A DNA stretch of 64,000 bases from Halobacillus litoralis (GCF_020171725.1 NZ_JAIVAJ010000003.1:173692-237691); one strand, 5' to 3'; shown: positions 50,118 through 60,314, counted from the stretch's first letter. Notes: generated from the letters alone by a model not told the origin. Numbers and translations are program-made.

Positions 50118-50520
50118 TTAAAAAAGGTCGAGAGAATACCCGTCACGACACTTTTGAAGCAGAGCAGACCTGGGATCGGTAGAGAGGCTCTCTCTCGACG
50201 GTTTTGAATCAGAAACCATTCAGAAACGGCCGTGAGCATTGTCATCACAACCTTTTTCAAGGGAAATCGAGACCACTCCAAAGCGGAAGAACGTCCATCT
50301 TCAGAACAAATTTCGACATTTAGCAAAAAACAGGGTTAATTTTATCGGAAAAGAGGAATATTAAGAGGGCTGAAAGTACATGGATTTATCCAGTTTCTGG
50401 GTAGAGTAAATAAACTTTTCAAAAAAATTTCATGAATGTTTATAGTGTTTTTCCGCTATATGTGAATATTTATAACAGTTTGACTTATAAATATTCAATA
50501 TACAAAAAGTAACACAATTT

Positions 50521-50549
50521 TTGAAATGTTCTCACAAAAATAGTATGAT
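50521..50549 (+). promoter_or_regulatory. Sigma-A promoter of the proline symporter operon
   Basis: TTGAAA, 17 bases, TATGAT. The leader of about 95 bases has ACCTGTG...CACAGGT able to pair and a direct repeat TGCATAC. The stretch 50118-50520 holds no gene I support. Confidence 0.78.
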
Positions 50550-50652
50550 ATAGTTGTACCTGTGTTTGGCTTTTTCGACTTCAGTCATACTTTGTTCACA
50601 GGTCGGAACAAATGCATACAACTGCATACTACGAAATAGAGGAGGTGTCTAC

Positions 50653-50778
50653 GTGTTAGAACTAGCAACTGCAGCATCATTTTCGATTTCGGGAGCTACG
50701 TGGTTTTGGTTGTTTGTCCCGATGCCTATTTTAATCATTCTATCTATTATCACACTATTCACTGAAAGGAGCGAATAA
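50653..50778 (+). CDS. 41-residue membrane peptide ahead of the proline symporter
   Basis: GTG 50653 follows a perfect AGAGGAGGTG at 6 bases and reads 41 residues: a short polar start, then one long hydrophobic helix (WFWLFVPMPILIILSIITLF) and TERSE. It ends 6 bases before the symporter ATG, so the two are co-translated. The size and place resemble the small accessory subunits found with some sodium symporters, but I cannot name a family. An upstream in-frame ATG would lie in the leader and is unlikely. Confidence 0.72.
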   Translation: MLELATAASFSISGATWFWLFVPMPILIILSIITLFTERSE

Positions 50779-50784
50779 CAAAAC

Positions 50785-52299
50785 ATGAGTACTGCTACGT
50801 TAATAACGTTTATAGTTTATCTAGTTGGTATGCTTGGAATTGGATTTGCTGCATACCGTTTAACAAGTGATTTATCTGACTATGTATTAGGTGGCCGTCG
50901 ATTAGGGCCAGGAGTTGCCGCATTATCTGCCGGTGCATCCGACATGAGTGGTTGGTTGCTATTAGGACTACCAGGTGCAATTTATGCCGGGGGACTATCC
51001 GGAGCTTGGATTGGTGTAGGACTTGCCATTGGTGCTTATCTGAACTGGCAATTTGTAGCACGTCGTCTTCGTGTATTCACAGAAATCGCGAATGACTCGA
51101 TCACTGTGCCAGACTATCTTGAGAACCGCTTCCGTGATCACTCCCACGTACTACGTGTTATCTCTGCATTTGTAATCCTATTATTCTTCACCTTCTATAC
51201 ATCATCCGGTATGGTTGCCGGAGCGAAATTGTTCGAGTCTTCATTCGAACTTAGTTACACACAAGCGCTATGGCTTGGTGCGGTTGTAACGATTTCATAC
51301 ACATTCCTAGGAGGATTCCTAGCGGTAAGTTGGACTGACTTCGTACAAGGTATCTTGATGTTCTTCGCCTTGATCGCTGTACCGATCGTTGCGGTATCTG
51401 AACTTGGCGGATGGAGCTCAGCTGTAGATGCTGTCGGTCAAATCGATCCAACATACTTGAACATGGTACAAGGGGTAGGAGCACTATCAATTATATCCTC
51501 CCTTGCATGGGGACTTGGTTACTTCGGTCAACCACACATCCTTGTACGTTTCATGGCACTACGTTCACCTAAAGACGTTCCGAAAGCACGCTTCATCGGA
51601 ATCGGCTGGATGGTTCTTGGTCTTTACGGTGCTATTTTCACAGGTCTATTCGGACTTGCTTACATCAGCACGCAAGATGTCAACATGCTTGGAAGCTTCA
51701 ACGCTGAAATCATGACAAATGAAGCAGGCATCCAAATGCTTGCCGACTCAGAGAAGATCTTCATTACCTTCTCTCAAATTCTGTTCCACCCAGTAATCGC
51801 GGGTATCCTGCTTGCAGCGATCCTTTCTGCGATTATGAGTACGATTGACTCTCAGTTGCTTGTATCTTCTTCTGCCCTTGCAGAGGACTTCTACAAAGCA
51901 ATCTTCCGTAAGAACGCTTCTGAGCGCGAGCTTGTATGGGTAGGTCGTGTAGCCGTTGCCGGTATCGCCTTGATCGCCGTGCTTCTAGCTGGTAACCCAG
52001 ACAGCACCGTACTTGGACTTGTATCTTACGCTTGGGCAGGATTCGGTGCCGCATTCGGACCGGTTATCATCTTGTCCCTATTCTGGAAAGGCATCACACG
52101 TAACGGTGCCCTTGCCGGAATCATCGTCGGTGCTGTAACCGTCGTTGTATGGGGTGACTTCCTATCAGGTGGTATCTTCGACCTTTACGAAATGGTACCA
52201 GGCTTCATCCTAGCAACCATTGCAGTATTCGCAGTATCTGCTTCAGGTACTCCACCGAAGGATCTTGTAGAAGACTTCGAAAAAGTAAAATCAATGTAA
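50785..52299 (+). CDS. opuE: Sodium/proline symporter (OpuE/PutP type)
   Basis: A 504-residue sodium:solute symporter with 13 membrane helices. SDYVLGGRRLGPGVAALSAGASDMSGWLLLGLPGA (first half, shown across motif LSAGASDMSGW near 50) and ILSAIMSTIDSQLLVSSSALAED (near 350) bind sodium and proline. It imports L-proline with Na+. Its place right before gatCAB equals B. subtilis opuE, the osmotically induced proline carrier; PutP naming is equally possible. The codon choice is softer and more AT-tolerant than in its neighbours. A strong terminator follows. Confidence 0.93.
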   Translation: MSTATLITFIVYLVGMLGIGFAAYRLTSDLSDYVLGGRRLGPGVAALSAGASDMSGWLLLGLPGAIYAGGLSGAWIGVGLAIGAYLNWQFVARRLRVFTEIANDSITVPDYLENRFRDHSHVLRVISAFVILLFFTFYTSSGMVAGAKLFESSFELSYTQALWLGAVVTISYTFLGGFLAVSWTDFVQGILMFFALIAVPIVAVSELGGWSSAVDAVGQIDPTYLNMVQGVGALSIISSLAWGLGYFGQPHILVRFMALRSPKDVPKARFIGIGWMVLGLYGAIFTGLFGLAYISTQDVNMLGSFNAEIMTNEAGIQMLADSEKIFITFSQILFHPVIAGILLAAILSAIMSTIDSQLLVSSSALAEDFYKAIFRKNASERELVWVGRVAVAGIALIAVLLAGNPDSTVLGLVSYAWAGFGAAFGPVIILSLFWKGITRNGALAGIIVGAVTVVVWGDFLSGGIFDLYEMVPGFILATIAVFAVSASGTPPKDLVEDFEKVKSM

Positions 52300-52311
52300 G
52301 ATCACTGATCA

Positions 52312-52346
52312 AAGAATCTCCGGTCCGCCGGGGATTCTTTTTTTTG
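52312..52346 (+). terminator. Terminator of proline symporter operon
   Basis: AAGAATCTCCGG and CCGGGGATTCTT form a 12-bp stem with one G-T pair and a TCCG loop, then eight T. Confidence 0.93.
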
Positions 52347-52432
52347 AAAAAAGAGAAGCAGACGGCCACGTGCTCTGCAGGAGGAGTGATTCTGGAGCGT
52401 GTTCCTGATGGAGAGAATGGCGTGCCACATTA

Positions 52433-52586
52433 TGAGCGCGACTTTCCGGTTCGGGCGCGACTTTCCGGGTTCGGGCGCGACTTTCAGGAATTGAGCGCGA
52501 CTTTCGGGAATCGGGCGCGGCTTTCGGAAATCGAGCGCGACTTTTCGCCATTCGAGCGCGATTTTCACATTTCGAGCGCGATAACC
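52433..52586. repeat. Tandem array, 20-bp period, GGGCGCGACTTTC core (family B)
   Basis: Eight units; the GCGCG start lies at 52436, 52455, 52475, 52495, 52515, 52535, 52556 and 52576 (steps of 19-21, mostly 20). Same unit as 34971-35070 in opposite orientation. It fills the gap between the proline symporter and gatC. Confidence 0.88.
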
Positions 52587-52692
52587 TCTCCCATCCCCCA
52601 AACACCCGCAAATTCCACGACAACACGCCACTCCCCATAAGACATCCCGACCCAAACTGTGTTAAAATAACAAGGGTGAACAACGACCGACA

Positions 52693-52722
52693 TTGAAATT
52701 GCATTCAGACTTTTGGTATGAT
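52693..52722 (+). promoter_or_regulatory. Sigma-A promoter of gatCAB
   Basis: TTGAAA, 18 bases, TATGAT with an extended TG one base before the -10. Confidence 0.75.
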
Positions 52723-52759
52723 CATATATTATGTGAGATCGAAATGGAGGCCTTTAAGC

Positions 52760-53050
52760 ATGTCTAGAATTAGCAAAGAAGAAGTGAAGCACGTCGCGAA
52801 CTTAGCGCGCCTTGCAATCACGGAGGAAGAAGCCGTTACATTCGCTGGTCAACTTGATGACATCATCACGTATGCCGAGCAGTTGAATGAACTTGATACA
52901 ACAGGCGTCAAGCCGACGACCCACGTACTCGACCTGAAGAACGTGATGCGTAAAGACGAACCGAAGAAATGGATCGAGAAAGAAGACGCCCTGAAGAACG
53001 CACCAGACCACCAAGACGGACAATACAAAGTCCCATCGGTATTGGAATAG
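52760..53050 (+). CDS. gatC: Asp/Glu-tRNA amidotransferase subunit C
   Basis: A 96-residue subunit that stabilises GatA in the GatCAB complex. [21 protein letters not shown] (N-terminal helices) and the C-terminal [18 protein letters not shown] with VPSVLE are typical. ATG 52760 has GGAGG upstream; an earlier in-frame start lacks one. Twelve bases separate it from gatA. Confidence 0.98.
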   Translation: MSRISKEEVKHVANLARLAITEEEAVTFAGQLDDIITYAEQLNELDTTGVKPTTHVLDLKNVMRKDEPKKWIEKEDALKNAPDHQDGQYKVPSVLE

Positions 53051-53061
53051 GAGGTTACACG

Positions 53062-54531
53062 ATGAGCTTATTTGAACATTCTTTACGTGAGCTTCAAGAG
53101 AAGCTACATACAAAGGAAATCACCGTTACTGAACTCGTTGAAGAGTCGTACAAACGCATCAACGAAGTCGACGATGAAGTACAAGCCTTCATCACCCTGA
53201 ACGAAGAGCAGGCGAAAGCGAAAGCCAAGGAACTCGACGAGAATCCGGACGCAGACGCGAAGCTGTTCGGACTTCCGATCGGCGTGAAGGACAACATCAT
53301 GACTAAAGGACTCCGCACGACAGCCGGAAGCCAATTTTTGAAAAACTTCGAGGACCCGCTATATGATGCGACCGTCGCTCAGAAGTTGAACGACGCGAAG
53401 TCGATCACCATCGGGAAGTTGAACATGGACGAATTCGCCATGGGCTCCTCGAATGAGAACTCCAGCTACGCTTCTGCCCGCAACCCGTGGAACACTGATT
53501 ACGTTCCTGGTGGATCCAGTGGTGGTTCCGCTGCCGCTGTTGCAGCAGGCGAAGTGCCGTATTCCCTTGGTTCTGATACAGGTGGATCGATCCGTCAGCC
53601 AGCGGCATACTGTGGCGTTGTCGGCCTGAAGCCGACATACGGCCGTGTATCCCGTTTCGGTCTGATCGCTTTCGCATCTTCTCTTGACCAAATCGGCCCG
53701 ATCACCAATACGGTAGAGGACAACGCCTTTTTACTAGAGACGATTGCCGGCTACGACAAGATGGATTCGACTTCAGCGAACGTTGAAGTACCGAAATACA
53801 CAGACGCGCTCACAAACGACGTCAAGAACCTGAAGATCGCCGTACCGAAAGAATACTTGGGCGAAGGGGTGAACCCTGAAGTCAAAGAAGCGGTACAAGC
53901 AGCGCTTAAGAAGTACGAAGAGCTCGGCGCAACGTGGGAAGAGGTTTCCCTTCCACACTCTAAGTACGCCTTGTCTGCGTATTACCTTCTTTCTTCATCA
54001 GAAGCATCTGCCAACCTTGCTCGTTTCGACGGCGTGCGTTACGGCAAGCGTGCGGATGATGTCGAGTCGATGCTTGAAATGTACAAGCGTTCCCGCGCAG
54101 AAGGCTTCGGTGACGAAGTGAAGCGCCGTATCATGCTTGGAACATTCGCGCTCAGCTCAGGCTACTATGATGCGTACTACAAGAAAGCCCAGCAAGTACG
54201 TACATTGATCAAGAACGATTTTGAAAAAGTGTTCGAGGAGTACGACGTCATCGTTGGCCCGACGACTCCGACACCTGCCTTCAAAGTCGGCGACAAGACA
54301 GACGATCCAATGACAATGTACCGAAATGACATCCTGACGATCCCAGTCAACCTGGCGGGCGTACCGGGAATCTCCATTCCATGCGGATTCTCAGAAGACG
54401 GACTGCCAATCGGACTGCAGATCATCGGAAAACACTTTGACGAATCAACCGTGTACCGTGCGGCTCATGCCTACGAACAAGCGACTGATTTCCATAAACA
54501 ACGCCCGTCCCTTGGAGGTGCGAACGCATAA
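53062..54531 (+). CDS. gatA: Asp/Glu-tRNA amidotransferase subunit A
   Basis: A 489-residue amidase-signature enzyme that frees ammonia from glutamine for transamidation of Glu-tRNA(Gln) and Asp-tRNA(Asn). The Ser-cisSer-Lys triad is in GVKDNI (K76), [16 protein letters not shown] and [18 protein letters not shown] 53062 has GGAGG 7 bases upstream; an upstream in-frame ATG lies inside gatC. The stop overlaps the gatB start by one base. Confidence 0.99.
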   Translation: MSLFEHSLRELQEKLHTKEITVTELVEESYKRINEVDDEVQAFITLNEEQAKAKAKELDENPDADAKLFGLPIGVKDNIMTKGLRTTAGSQFLKNFEDPLYDATVAQKLNDAKSITIGKLNMDEFAMGSSNENSSYASARNPWNTDYVPGGSSGGSAAAVAAGEVPYSLGSDTGGSIRQPAAYCGVVGLKPTYGRVSRFGLIAFASSLDQIGPITNTVEDNAFLLETIAGYDKMDSTSANVEVPKYTDALTNDVKNLKIAVPKEYLGEGVNPEVKEAVQAALKKYEELGATWEEVSLPHSKYALSAYYLLSSSEASANLARFDGVRYGKRADDVESMLEMYKRSRAEGFGDEVKRRIMLGTFALSSGYYDAYYKKAQQVRTLIKNDFEKVFEEYDVIVGPTTPTPAFKVGDKTDDPMTMYRNDILTIPVNLAGVPGISIPCGFSEDGLPIGLQIIGKHFDESTVYRAAHAYEQATDFHKQRPSLGGANA

Positions 54532-55961
54532 TGAACTTTGAAACGATTATCGGACTTGAAGTCCACGTTGAACTGAAAACCGACTCGAAAATCTTCAGCC
54601 CGTCTCCGAACATGTTCGGGGATGAGCCGAATACGAACGTGAACCCGATCGACCTCGGGTACCCGGGTGTCCTGCCTGTCTTGAACGAAGAGGCCGTCAA
54701 CTTCGCGATGAAAGCCGCAATGGCCCTGAACTGTGACATCGCGACGGATACGAAGTTCGACCGTAAGAACTACTTCTATCCAGACAACCCGAAAGCATAC
54801 CAGATCTCTCAATTCGATCAGCCGATCGGCGAGAACGGCTACATCGACATCGAAGTCGACGGCGTGAAGAAGCGCATCGGAATCACACGTCTACACATGG
54901 AGGAAGACGCTGGGAAGCTGACACACTCAGATGACGGCTATTCCCTAGTCGACTTCAACCGTCAAGGTACACCACTTGTCGAGATCGTATCAGAGCCTGA
55001 TATCCGCACGCCGAAAGAAGCGTACGCGTATCTTGAAGCGCTGAAGAACATCATCCAATACACAGGCGTATCGGATTGTAAGATGGAGGAAGGTTCTCTT
55101 CGTTGTGATGCGAACATTTCCCTTCGCCCGATCGGACAAGAGGAATTCGGTACGAAAGCGGAACTTAAGAACTTGAACTCATTCTCTTTTGTACAAAAAG
55201 GACTGGAGTTCGAAGAGAAGCGCCAGCAGAAGGAACTGCTTCAAGGTGGCGAAATCCTTCAGGAAACACGTCGTTATGACGAGCAGACGAAGGAAACGAT
55301 CCTGATGCGTGTCAAAGAAGGATCCGACGACTACCGTTACTTCCCAGAGCCGGATCTCGTTCCTCTTCACATCGACGAAGCGTGGAAAGAGCGCATCCGT
55401 CAGGAGATCCCTGAGCTTCCGGACGCGCGTAAGAAGCGCTACATCGAAGAACTGGAACTTCCTGAGTACGACGCGATGGTTCTGACCAACAACAAAGAGC
55501 TGTCCGACTTCTTCGAGGAGACGATTGCGGCAGGCGGCGACATCAAGCAGGCGTCCAACTGGTTGATGGGTGAAGTATCTGCGTACATGAACAAGCACTA
55601 TAAAGAGCTTCACGAGCTTGAGCTGACACCAGCATCGCTTGCTAAAATGATCAAGCTGATTGAAGACGGCACGATCTCCTCCAAGATCGCGAAGAAAGTC
55701 TTCAGTGAGCTTGTTGAAAACGGCGGCGACCCTGAGAAAATCGTCAAAGACAAAGGCCTGGTCCAAATCTCTGACGAAGGTCAGCTGACTGAGATCATTA
55801 CAACGATTCTCGACAACAACCAGCAGTCCATCGAAGATTACAAGAACGGTAAAGACAAAGCGCTCGGCTTCCTAGTCGGCCAAGTGATGAAAGAAACCAA
55901 AGGTCAGGCGAACCCTCCAATGGTAAACAAGATCATCCTTGCTGAAATGGACAAGCGCTAA
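54531..55961 (+). CDS. gatB: Asp/Glu-tRNA amidotransferase subunit B
   Basis: A 476-residue kinase/transamidase subunit that activates the misacylated t[23 protein letters not shown] opens it and [13 protein letters not shown] and [13 protein letters not shown] are family signatures. The C-terminal YqeY-like tail ends [15 protein letters not shown] lies in the gatA tail. Operon order C-A-B is standard. Confidence 0.99.
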   Translation: MNFETIIGLEVHVELKTDSKIFSPSPNMFGDEPNTNVNPIDLGYPGVLPVLNEEAVNFAMKAAMALNCDIATDTKFDRKNYFYPDNPKAYQISQFDQPIGENGYIDIEVDGVKKRIGITRLHMEEDAGKLTHSDDGYSLVDFNRQGTPLVEIVSEPDIRTPKEAYAYLEALKNIIQYTGVSDCKMEEGSLRCDANISLRPIGQEEFGTKAELKNLNSFSFVQKGLEFEEKRQQKELLQGGEILQETRRYDEQTKETILMRVKEGSDDYRYFPEPDLVPLHIDEAWKERIRQEIPELPDARKKRYIEELELPEYDAMVLTNNKELSDFFEETIAAGGDIKQASNWLMGEVSAYMNKHYKELHELELTPASLAKMIKLIEDGTISSKIAKKVFSELVENGGDPEKIVKDKGLVQISDEGQLTEIITTILDNNQQSIEDYKNGKDKALGFLVGQVMKETKGQANPPMVNKIILAEMDKR

Positions 55962-55982
55962 AATAGAGAACGACTTTTTCCT

Positions 55983-56022
55983 GAAAACACGCCCCTTTCC
56001 GCTATAAAGGGCGTGTTTTCTA
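55983..56022 (+). terminator. Terminator of gatCAB
   Basis: GAAAACACGCCC and GGGCGTGTTTTC form a 12-bp stem, extended by CTTT/AAA, with an A-rich and T-rich edge. Confidence 0.85.
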
Positions 56023-56158
56023 ATGATGATAAAGAGGGAATAGAGTGGTAGAACACGCCACGTATGGAAACGATAAACTGACATATAATGTAGTAATAGT
56101 GTTCGAATCCGTTATATAATGGAAACTAGAACCACGCCTGGATGAGGGGGTCAAACCT

Positions 56159-57073
56159 ATGCAAACTGCCCGGATTATTTATAACCCGACCTCTGGCAGA
56201 GAAGTCATAAGAAAAGTATTACCCGATATATTGCAACGCTTTGAACAAAGCGGCTACGAAACGTCCGCCCACGCGACGACATGCGCAGGGGACGCCATCG
56301 AAGCCGCCCAGTACGCTGTCGAACGCAAATTCGACGTCGTCGTCGCTGCCGGGGGAGACGGCACAATCAACGAAGTCATCAACGGCCTCGCTGAACACCA
56401 GCACAAGCCGAAAGTCGGCATCATTCCAGTCGGCACAACCAACGACTTCGCCCGTGCCCTCTGCATCCCGAGGAATATCCATAAAGCCGTAGACGTCATC
56501 CTGGAGGGCTTCACCCAGCCTCTAGATATCGGACGTGTCAACGAGCATTACTTTATGAATATTGCCGGCGGAGGGAAAATCACTGAGATTTCCTACGAAG
56601 TCCCAAGCAAGCTGAAGACGATGCTCGGCCAGCTCGCCTACTACTTGAAAGGCATCGAGCTTCTTCCGCAGATCAGACCGACCCGCGTCGAGATCGAATA
56701 CGACGGAAAGTGGTTCGAAGGCGAGATTATGCTCTTCCTCGTCTCGAATACGAACTCGGTCGGCGGACTCGAGAAGCTTGCGCCCGCAGCACGTATGGAT
56801 GATGGACTATTCGACTTGATGATCATTGAGAAAATGAACATCGCGGAATTCGTTCGTTTAGCGACGCTTGCCGCGCAAGGCAACCACTTGGATCACCCGA
56901 AATTCAAGCATCTGACGGCGAGCCGTGTGAAGGTGAAGACGGATGAGAAGATGCAGTTGAATGTGGACGGGGAATTTGGTGGATTATTGCCCGGGGAATT
57001 TGTCAATTTATACCGTCATTTGGACTTTTTCCTGCCGGAGGATAAGTTTGAGGACGGGAAATGTAAGCAATAA
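56159..57073 (+). CDS. dgkB: Diacylglycerol kinase
   Basis: A 304-residue soluble lipid kinase that returns diacylglycerol, made during lipoteichoic acid synthesis, to phosphatidic acid. IIYNPTSGRE (about 6-15), AAGGDGTINEVINGL (about 63-77) and IPVGTTNDFARAL (about 89-101) are the nucleotide site; LNVDGEFGGLLPGEF lies near the end. GATGAGGGGG precedes the ATG. Position between gatB and rlmCD matches B. subtilis. Confidence 0.96.
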   Translation: MQTARIIYNPTSGREVIRKVLPDILQRFEQSGYETSAHATTCAGDAIEAAQYAVERKFDVVVAAGGDGTINEVINGLAEHQHKPKVGIIPVGTTNDFARALCIPRNIHKAVDVILEGFTQPLDIGRVNEHYFMNIAGGGKITEISYEVPSKLKTMLGQLAYYLKGIELLPQIRPTRVEIEYDGKWFEGEIMLFLVSNTNSVGGLEKLAPAARMDDGLFDLMIIEKMNIAEFVRLATLAAQGNHLDHPKFKHLTASRVKVKTDEKMQLNVDGEFGGLLPGEFVNLYRHLDFFLPEDKFEDGKCKQ

Positions 57074-57075
57074 CG

Positions 57076-57106
57076 AAAAGCGCTGCTTGAAGTAGCGCTT
57101 TTTGCT
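57076..57106 (+). terminator. Terminator of dgkB
   Basis: AAAAGCGCT and AGCGCTTTT pair with inner CTT/AAG, then TGCTTT. Confidence 0.8.
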
Positions 57107-57140
57107 TTGGAATGGGCTGTTCCGTTCTTTTTGATGAGAG

Positions 57141-57268
57141 GGAAGGGGGAGGGATAACGACTCGCTTTCCGTGGGCGTGTGCCGAGCTTCCTCGCTCGCT
57201 TCGCTCTCTGCGGGATCTCGCCTAGCCCGTTCATCCCACAGGAGTCTCGCCGTTATCCCTCCCCCTTC
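57141..57268. repeat. Covarying-arm element
   Basis: Perfect 18-bp arms GAAGGGGGAGGGATAACG (57141-57158) and CGTTATCCCTCCCCCTTC (57251-57268). The inside is almost the same as the copy at 21401 (CGTGTGCCGAGCTTCCTCG, CTGCGGGATCTCGCCTAG, CCACAGGAGTCTCGC) although the arms differ. No gene is seen in 57107-57517. Confidence 0.9.
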
Positions 57269-57517
57269 TGCCGAGTTGGTGGAACGGAACACTCCTTTTT
57301 TTGTGGGACATAGGGCGCTATCTCAAGCGGGTGGGGACTAGTGCAATAGGTTCTTACTCCATCTGCTTACTGACTGAATATATTCTAATGCTACTCTTCC
57401 TCCCACGTGAGGAAGGTTATGAAATGAAGGAACGGACTCTCGCCTGAGGTGTGCTGAGGCATGTGGGGTGGGGGTTGTGATAGAATAGAGGACAACTACG
57501 TAACAAAGGACGGATGA

Positions 57518-58903
57518 ATGATGGCGAAAAGGAAGCCACCTGTACAGAAGAATGAGACGGTGACGCTTAGTTTTGAGGATTTGACGCATGAGGGGAACGG
57601 GGTTGGTAAGGTTGATGGATACCCGTTGTTCGTGCCTTATGGTCTGCCTGGTGAGGAGGCGGATGTGAAGGTTGTGAAGGTGAAGAAGAACTTCGGCTTC
57701 GGGAAGCTCCTGAACGTGAAAGAGGAGAGTGACGACCGCGTCGAGCCTCCTTGTGACGTTTTCTATCAATGCGGCGGCTGTCAGCTTCAGCATATGAGCT
57801 ACCAGATGCAGCTTGATATGAAGCAGAAGCAAGTGAAAGACAACATGAAGAAGATCGGTCACCTCGAGCACGTGCCCGTCCACCCGACGGTCGGCATGGA
57901 TGACCCGTGGCGTTACCGCAACAAAGTCCAGATCCCTGTCGGTCAAAAGGAAGACGGGGAACTGATGACAGGCTTTTATCAGAAGCGGAGCCACAACATC
58001 ATCGACATGGATACGTGTCTGATCCAGGATGAGATGAACGATCGGATGGTCGAAAGCGTCCGCCGTATCGCTTCGAAGCTTGGCATATCAGCCTATGACG
58101 AAGAGACGCATCGCGGAACGCTGCGCCATATCATGGTCCGCACAGGACAGAACACGAAAGATATTATGGTCGTTATTGTTACAAAAACGAAGAAGCTCCC
58201 ACACCAGGACAAGCTGATCGACGAAATCCGTGACGCCTTCCCGAATGTGAAGTCGATCGTCCATAACGTCAACAACGCCAAGACGAACGTCATATTAGGA
58301 AAACAGACGAATGTGATTTTCGGCGACGAATACATCTACGACACAATCGGCGACATCAAATTCATGATCTCCCCGCTGTCGTTCTACCAGGTCAACCCGA
58401 CCCAGACGAAAGCCCTTTACGATCAGGCGCTCGAGTACGCGGATCTAAGAGGCGGCGAAACCGTCATCGACGCTTACTGCGGCATCGGAACAATCTCTCT
58501 TTTCCTAGCCCAGAAGGCGAAGAAAGTGTACGGCGTTGAGATCGTACCGGAAGCCGTAACGGACGCGAAGAAAAACGCCCGCCTGAACAACATGGACAAC
58601 GCTGAGTTCTACGTCGGACAAGCCGAAGAACTGATGCCATGGTGGCGTAACCAAGGCCTGCGCCCAGACGTCATCGTAGTGGACCCACCGCGTAAGGGCT
58701 GTGACGAGGAACTGTTGAAAGCGATGCTTGATATGGAGCCGGAGCGGATTGTGTATGTATCCTGTAACCCTTCTACGCTGGCGCGTGATCTGCGTTTGCT
58801 TGAGGACGGGGGATATGAGACGAAAGAGGTTCAGCCTGTTGATATGTTCCCACAGACTTCTCATGTTGAGTGTGTCACTTGGCTGGAGAAAAAGGAAAAA
58901 TAA
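57518..58903 (+). CDS. rlmCD: 23S rRNA (uracil-5-)-methyltransferase
   Basis: A 461-residue SAM-dependent RNA methyltransferase of the RumA/RlmCD family, which methylates U747 and U1939 of 23S rRNA. An N-terminal TRAM domain (about 10-65) is followed by the 4Fe-4S cysteines [13 protein letters not shown] and DTC. SAM motifs are [14 protein letters not shown] and DPPRKGCDE, and the nucleophile is in [19 protein letters not shown] precedes ATG 57518; the second ATG at 57521 is possible. Corresponds to B. subtilis yefA by order. Confidence 0.95.
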   Translation: MMAKRKPPVQKNETVTLSFEDLTHEGNGVGKVDGYPLFVPYGLPGEEADVKVVKVKKNFGFGKLLNVKEESDDRVEPPCDVFYQCGGCQLQHMSYQMQLDMKQKQVKDNMKKIGHLEHVPVHPTVGMDDPWRYRNKVQIPVGQKEDGELMTGFYQKRSHNIIDMDTCLIQDEMNDRMVESVRRIASKLGISAYDEETHRGTLRHIMVRTGQNTKDIMVVIVTKTKKLPHQDKLIDEIRDAFPNVKSIVHNVNNAKTNVILGKQTNVIFGDEYIYDTIGDIKFMISPLSFYQVNPTQTKALYDQALEYADLRGGETVIDAYCGIGTISLFLAQKAKKVYGVEIVPEAVTDAKKNARLNNMDNAEFYVGQAEELMPWWRNQGLRPDVIVVDPPRKGCDEELLKAMLDMEPERIVYVSCNPSTLARDLRLLEDGGYETKEVQPVDMFPQTSHVECVTWLEKKEK

Positions 58904-58936
58904 CTCTCAATTGATATTTATAGAGGAGGTATTGTA

Positions 58937-59131
58937 ATGGAAGCGAACAGAAAGTGGTTAGCCATACCTGAAGAATTCAGGAAGAAACTGATTGCAAACG
59001 TTAATTGCATGAACTGCGGAGATGTCGTTACCATTACAGACTTCATCATCGTTGACCACCCAGCAGGTGTGATGCTGGATGGGAAATGCAAGAACTGTGG
59101 AAATAAGGTCGTCAGAGTAGTGGAGGAATAA
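58937..59131 (+). CDS. Small zinc-ribbon-like protein
   Basis: A 64-residue protein with two CxxC knuckles, CMNCGD (about 24-29) and CKNCGN (about 51-56), spaced as in a zinc ribbon. Sequence between is hydrophobic (DFIIVDHPAGVML). AGAGGAGG lies before the ATG. It is followed by a strong terminator. No family recognised; nucleic-acid or protein binding is possible. Confidence 0.8.
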   Translation: MEANRKWLAIPEEFRKKLIANVNCMNCGDVVTITDFIIVDHPAGVMLDGKCKNCGNKVVRVVEE

Positions 59132-59138
59132 TAAGGAA

Positions 59139-59168
59139 AAGCAGGGGGCAACCTCCTGCTTTTTTTAT
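59139..59168 (+). terminator. Terminator after the zinc-ribbon gene
   Basis: AAGCAGG and CCTGCTT pair, with inner GG/CC, followed by seven T in all. Confidence 0.88.
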
Positions 59169-59210
59169 GCTTTTATAGAGGATTAACAGTCGTTGCGCCA
59201 TTTACTTAGT

Positions 59211-59263
59211 GACGGTTCTTGCGTTTGCTAAACGATCACAAACATCAGAACTGCACCCGCGTT
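59211..59263. repeat. REP-like direct repeat, left copy
   Basis: GACGGTTCTTGCGTTTGC, TAAACGATCACAAAC, ATCAGAACTG, CGCGTTA: matches the sequence at 60329 at nearly every position. Its own GGTTC...GAAC ends can pair. It bounds the AT-rich two-gene cassette on the left. Confidence 0.85.
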
Positions 59264-59422
59264 ACTAGGTTGTTGGACTAATGAAGTTGAAAAGAACAGT
59301 TAAACGTAAGCTATTCAACCTGTGACCGTGGTTCCAGACCGTGGAATGAACAGTGGCTTTTCTTTGGATTGTTCGTGTTACTACTAGAATATGTTTATCA
59401 AAATTTGCTGCTAAAAAAACTC

Positions 59423-59451
59423 TTGTAAATTATGTTGTTGCATGGTATGGT
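59423..59451 (+). promoter_or_regulatory. Promoter of the AT-rich cassette with operator-like dyad
   Basis: TTGTAA, 17 bases, TATGGT with TG one base before the -10. A perfect 9-bp inverted repeat ATGTTGTTG (59432-59440) and CAACAACAT (59457-59465) spans the -10. A direct repeat AAAACAAATAAC follows in the leader (about 59476-59505). Confidence 0.6.
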
Positions 59452-59554
59452 ATTCACAACAACATTTTGAACAAACAAAACAAATAACAAAACAAATAAC
59501 AAAACAAACAAATTTTAAAAGGCGCTTTTTTAGAAATTAAAGGAGGCAACAAAA

Positions 59555-59794
59555 ATGGCTAAAACAATTAATACTGAGTTAAAAAGAATGGTAGAGGAAG
59601 GATTGAAACTTAAAACAAGCGTGAATATTGATTACAAATTAACCGACAACACTACAGTGATTCAATTAACAAAAGAACAGGCAACTGAATTAGCACATCA
59701 ACTTCTAACCTTTAGTAGAGTTATTGAAAAAGATCGTATTGCTCTTACGATTATGGATAATAGACCTAACAGTATGTCTGTTACCAGTTATTAA
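59555..59794 (+). CDS. Hypothetical protein, AT-rich cassette gene 1
   Basis: A 79-residue protein, MAKTINTELKRMVEEG onwards, with a charged helix, a short beta stretch (VNIDYKLTDNTTVIQLT) and a second helix with ATELAHQLLTFSRVIE. AAAGGAGG precedes the ATG. Its codons are far more AT-rich than those of nearby core genes. No family recognised. It forms one unit with the next gene, with a short hairpin between. Confidence 0.72.
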   Translation: MAKTINTELKRMVEEGLKLKTSVNIDYKLTDNTTVIQLTKEQATELAHQLLTFSRVIEKDRIALTIMDNRPNSMSVTSY

Positions 59795-59809
59795 TTTTAA
59801 ATTTAAAGG

Positions 59810-59827
59810 GGCTACTTTTAAGTAGCC
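59810..59827 (+). promoter_or_regulatory. Hairpin between cassette genes
   Basis: GGCTACTT and AAGTAGCC pair perfectly (8 bp) with a TT loop. No T run follows, so it may adjust rather than stop transcription. Confidence 0.5.
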
Positions 59828-59855
59828 TATATCATTTAAGGAGGCAATTAATACT

Positions 59856-60314
59856 ATGACAAAATTCAGTTCAAACGCTGAAGAAATTAAGCATTTTACA
59901 AAAGAGCTTTTAGCTGACGGTCAGGAATATACAAGGTCGGAAATTATTGAGTATGTAATTCAACAGTCAGGCCGCAATGATTTTACAGAAGGAAATTATT
60001 CAGGGAGTTTAAATGATTTAGTACGTAGAAATCAAATTATGATTGTCAAAAGAGGTATTTATCGCTTAGTAGAAGATACTCCATCGACTACTATGGAATC
60101 GCAGACTTTAGGAGAAGAACCAAAAACACTTGATAAACAATGTGCTAATACCTTAAATGACACAATTGTGGAATTACAGAAAATAGCAAATGGAGTTGAT
60201 GTGCTGACAATCAGTAATGAAGAACAACAAACTATCGAAAAGATTAAAAAGGTAATAACTAATTTAAAAGTGGATATAAAGTTATTTGAAGAAGATGCTC
60301 CTGAAGAGGAATAG
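59856..60314 (+). CDS. Hypothetical protein with N-terminal winged-helix-like domain, cassette gene 2
   Basis: A 152-residue protein. Residues 5-70 (AEEIKHFTKELLADG, EYTRSEIIEYVIQQSG, GSLNDLVRRNQIMIVKRGIY) have the helix-helix-wing pattern of small DNA-binding domains often seen in mobile elements. A linker (about 75-90) and a coiled C-terminal helix ending in an acidic tail follow. AAGGAGG stands before the ATG. AT-rich codons. I recognise no family; DNA binding is inference. Confidence 0.72.
   Translation: MTKFSSNAEEIKHFTKELLADGQEYTRSEIIEYVIQQSGRNDFTEGNYSGSLNDLVRRNQIMIVKRGIYRLVEDTPSTTMESQTLGEEPKTLDKQCANTLNDTIVELQKIANGVDVLTISNEEQQTIEKIKKVITNLKVDIKLFEEDAPEEE

Noticed and set aside
50090..50326. 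78-codon minus-strand frame after the P5C dehydrogenase gene
   Set aside because: It overlaps the terminator stem, lacks a ribosome site and shows no recognisable product.
52302..52704. Open frames on both strands in the gap before gatC
   Set aside because: They run through the 20-bp array and the symporter terminator; residues repeat with the array and no ribosome site is present.
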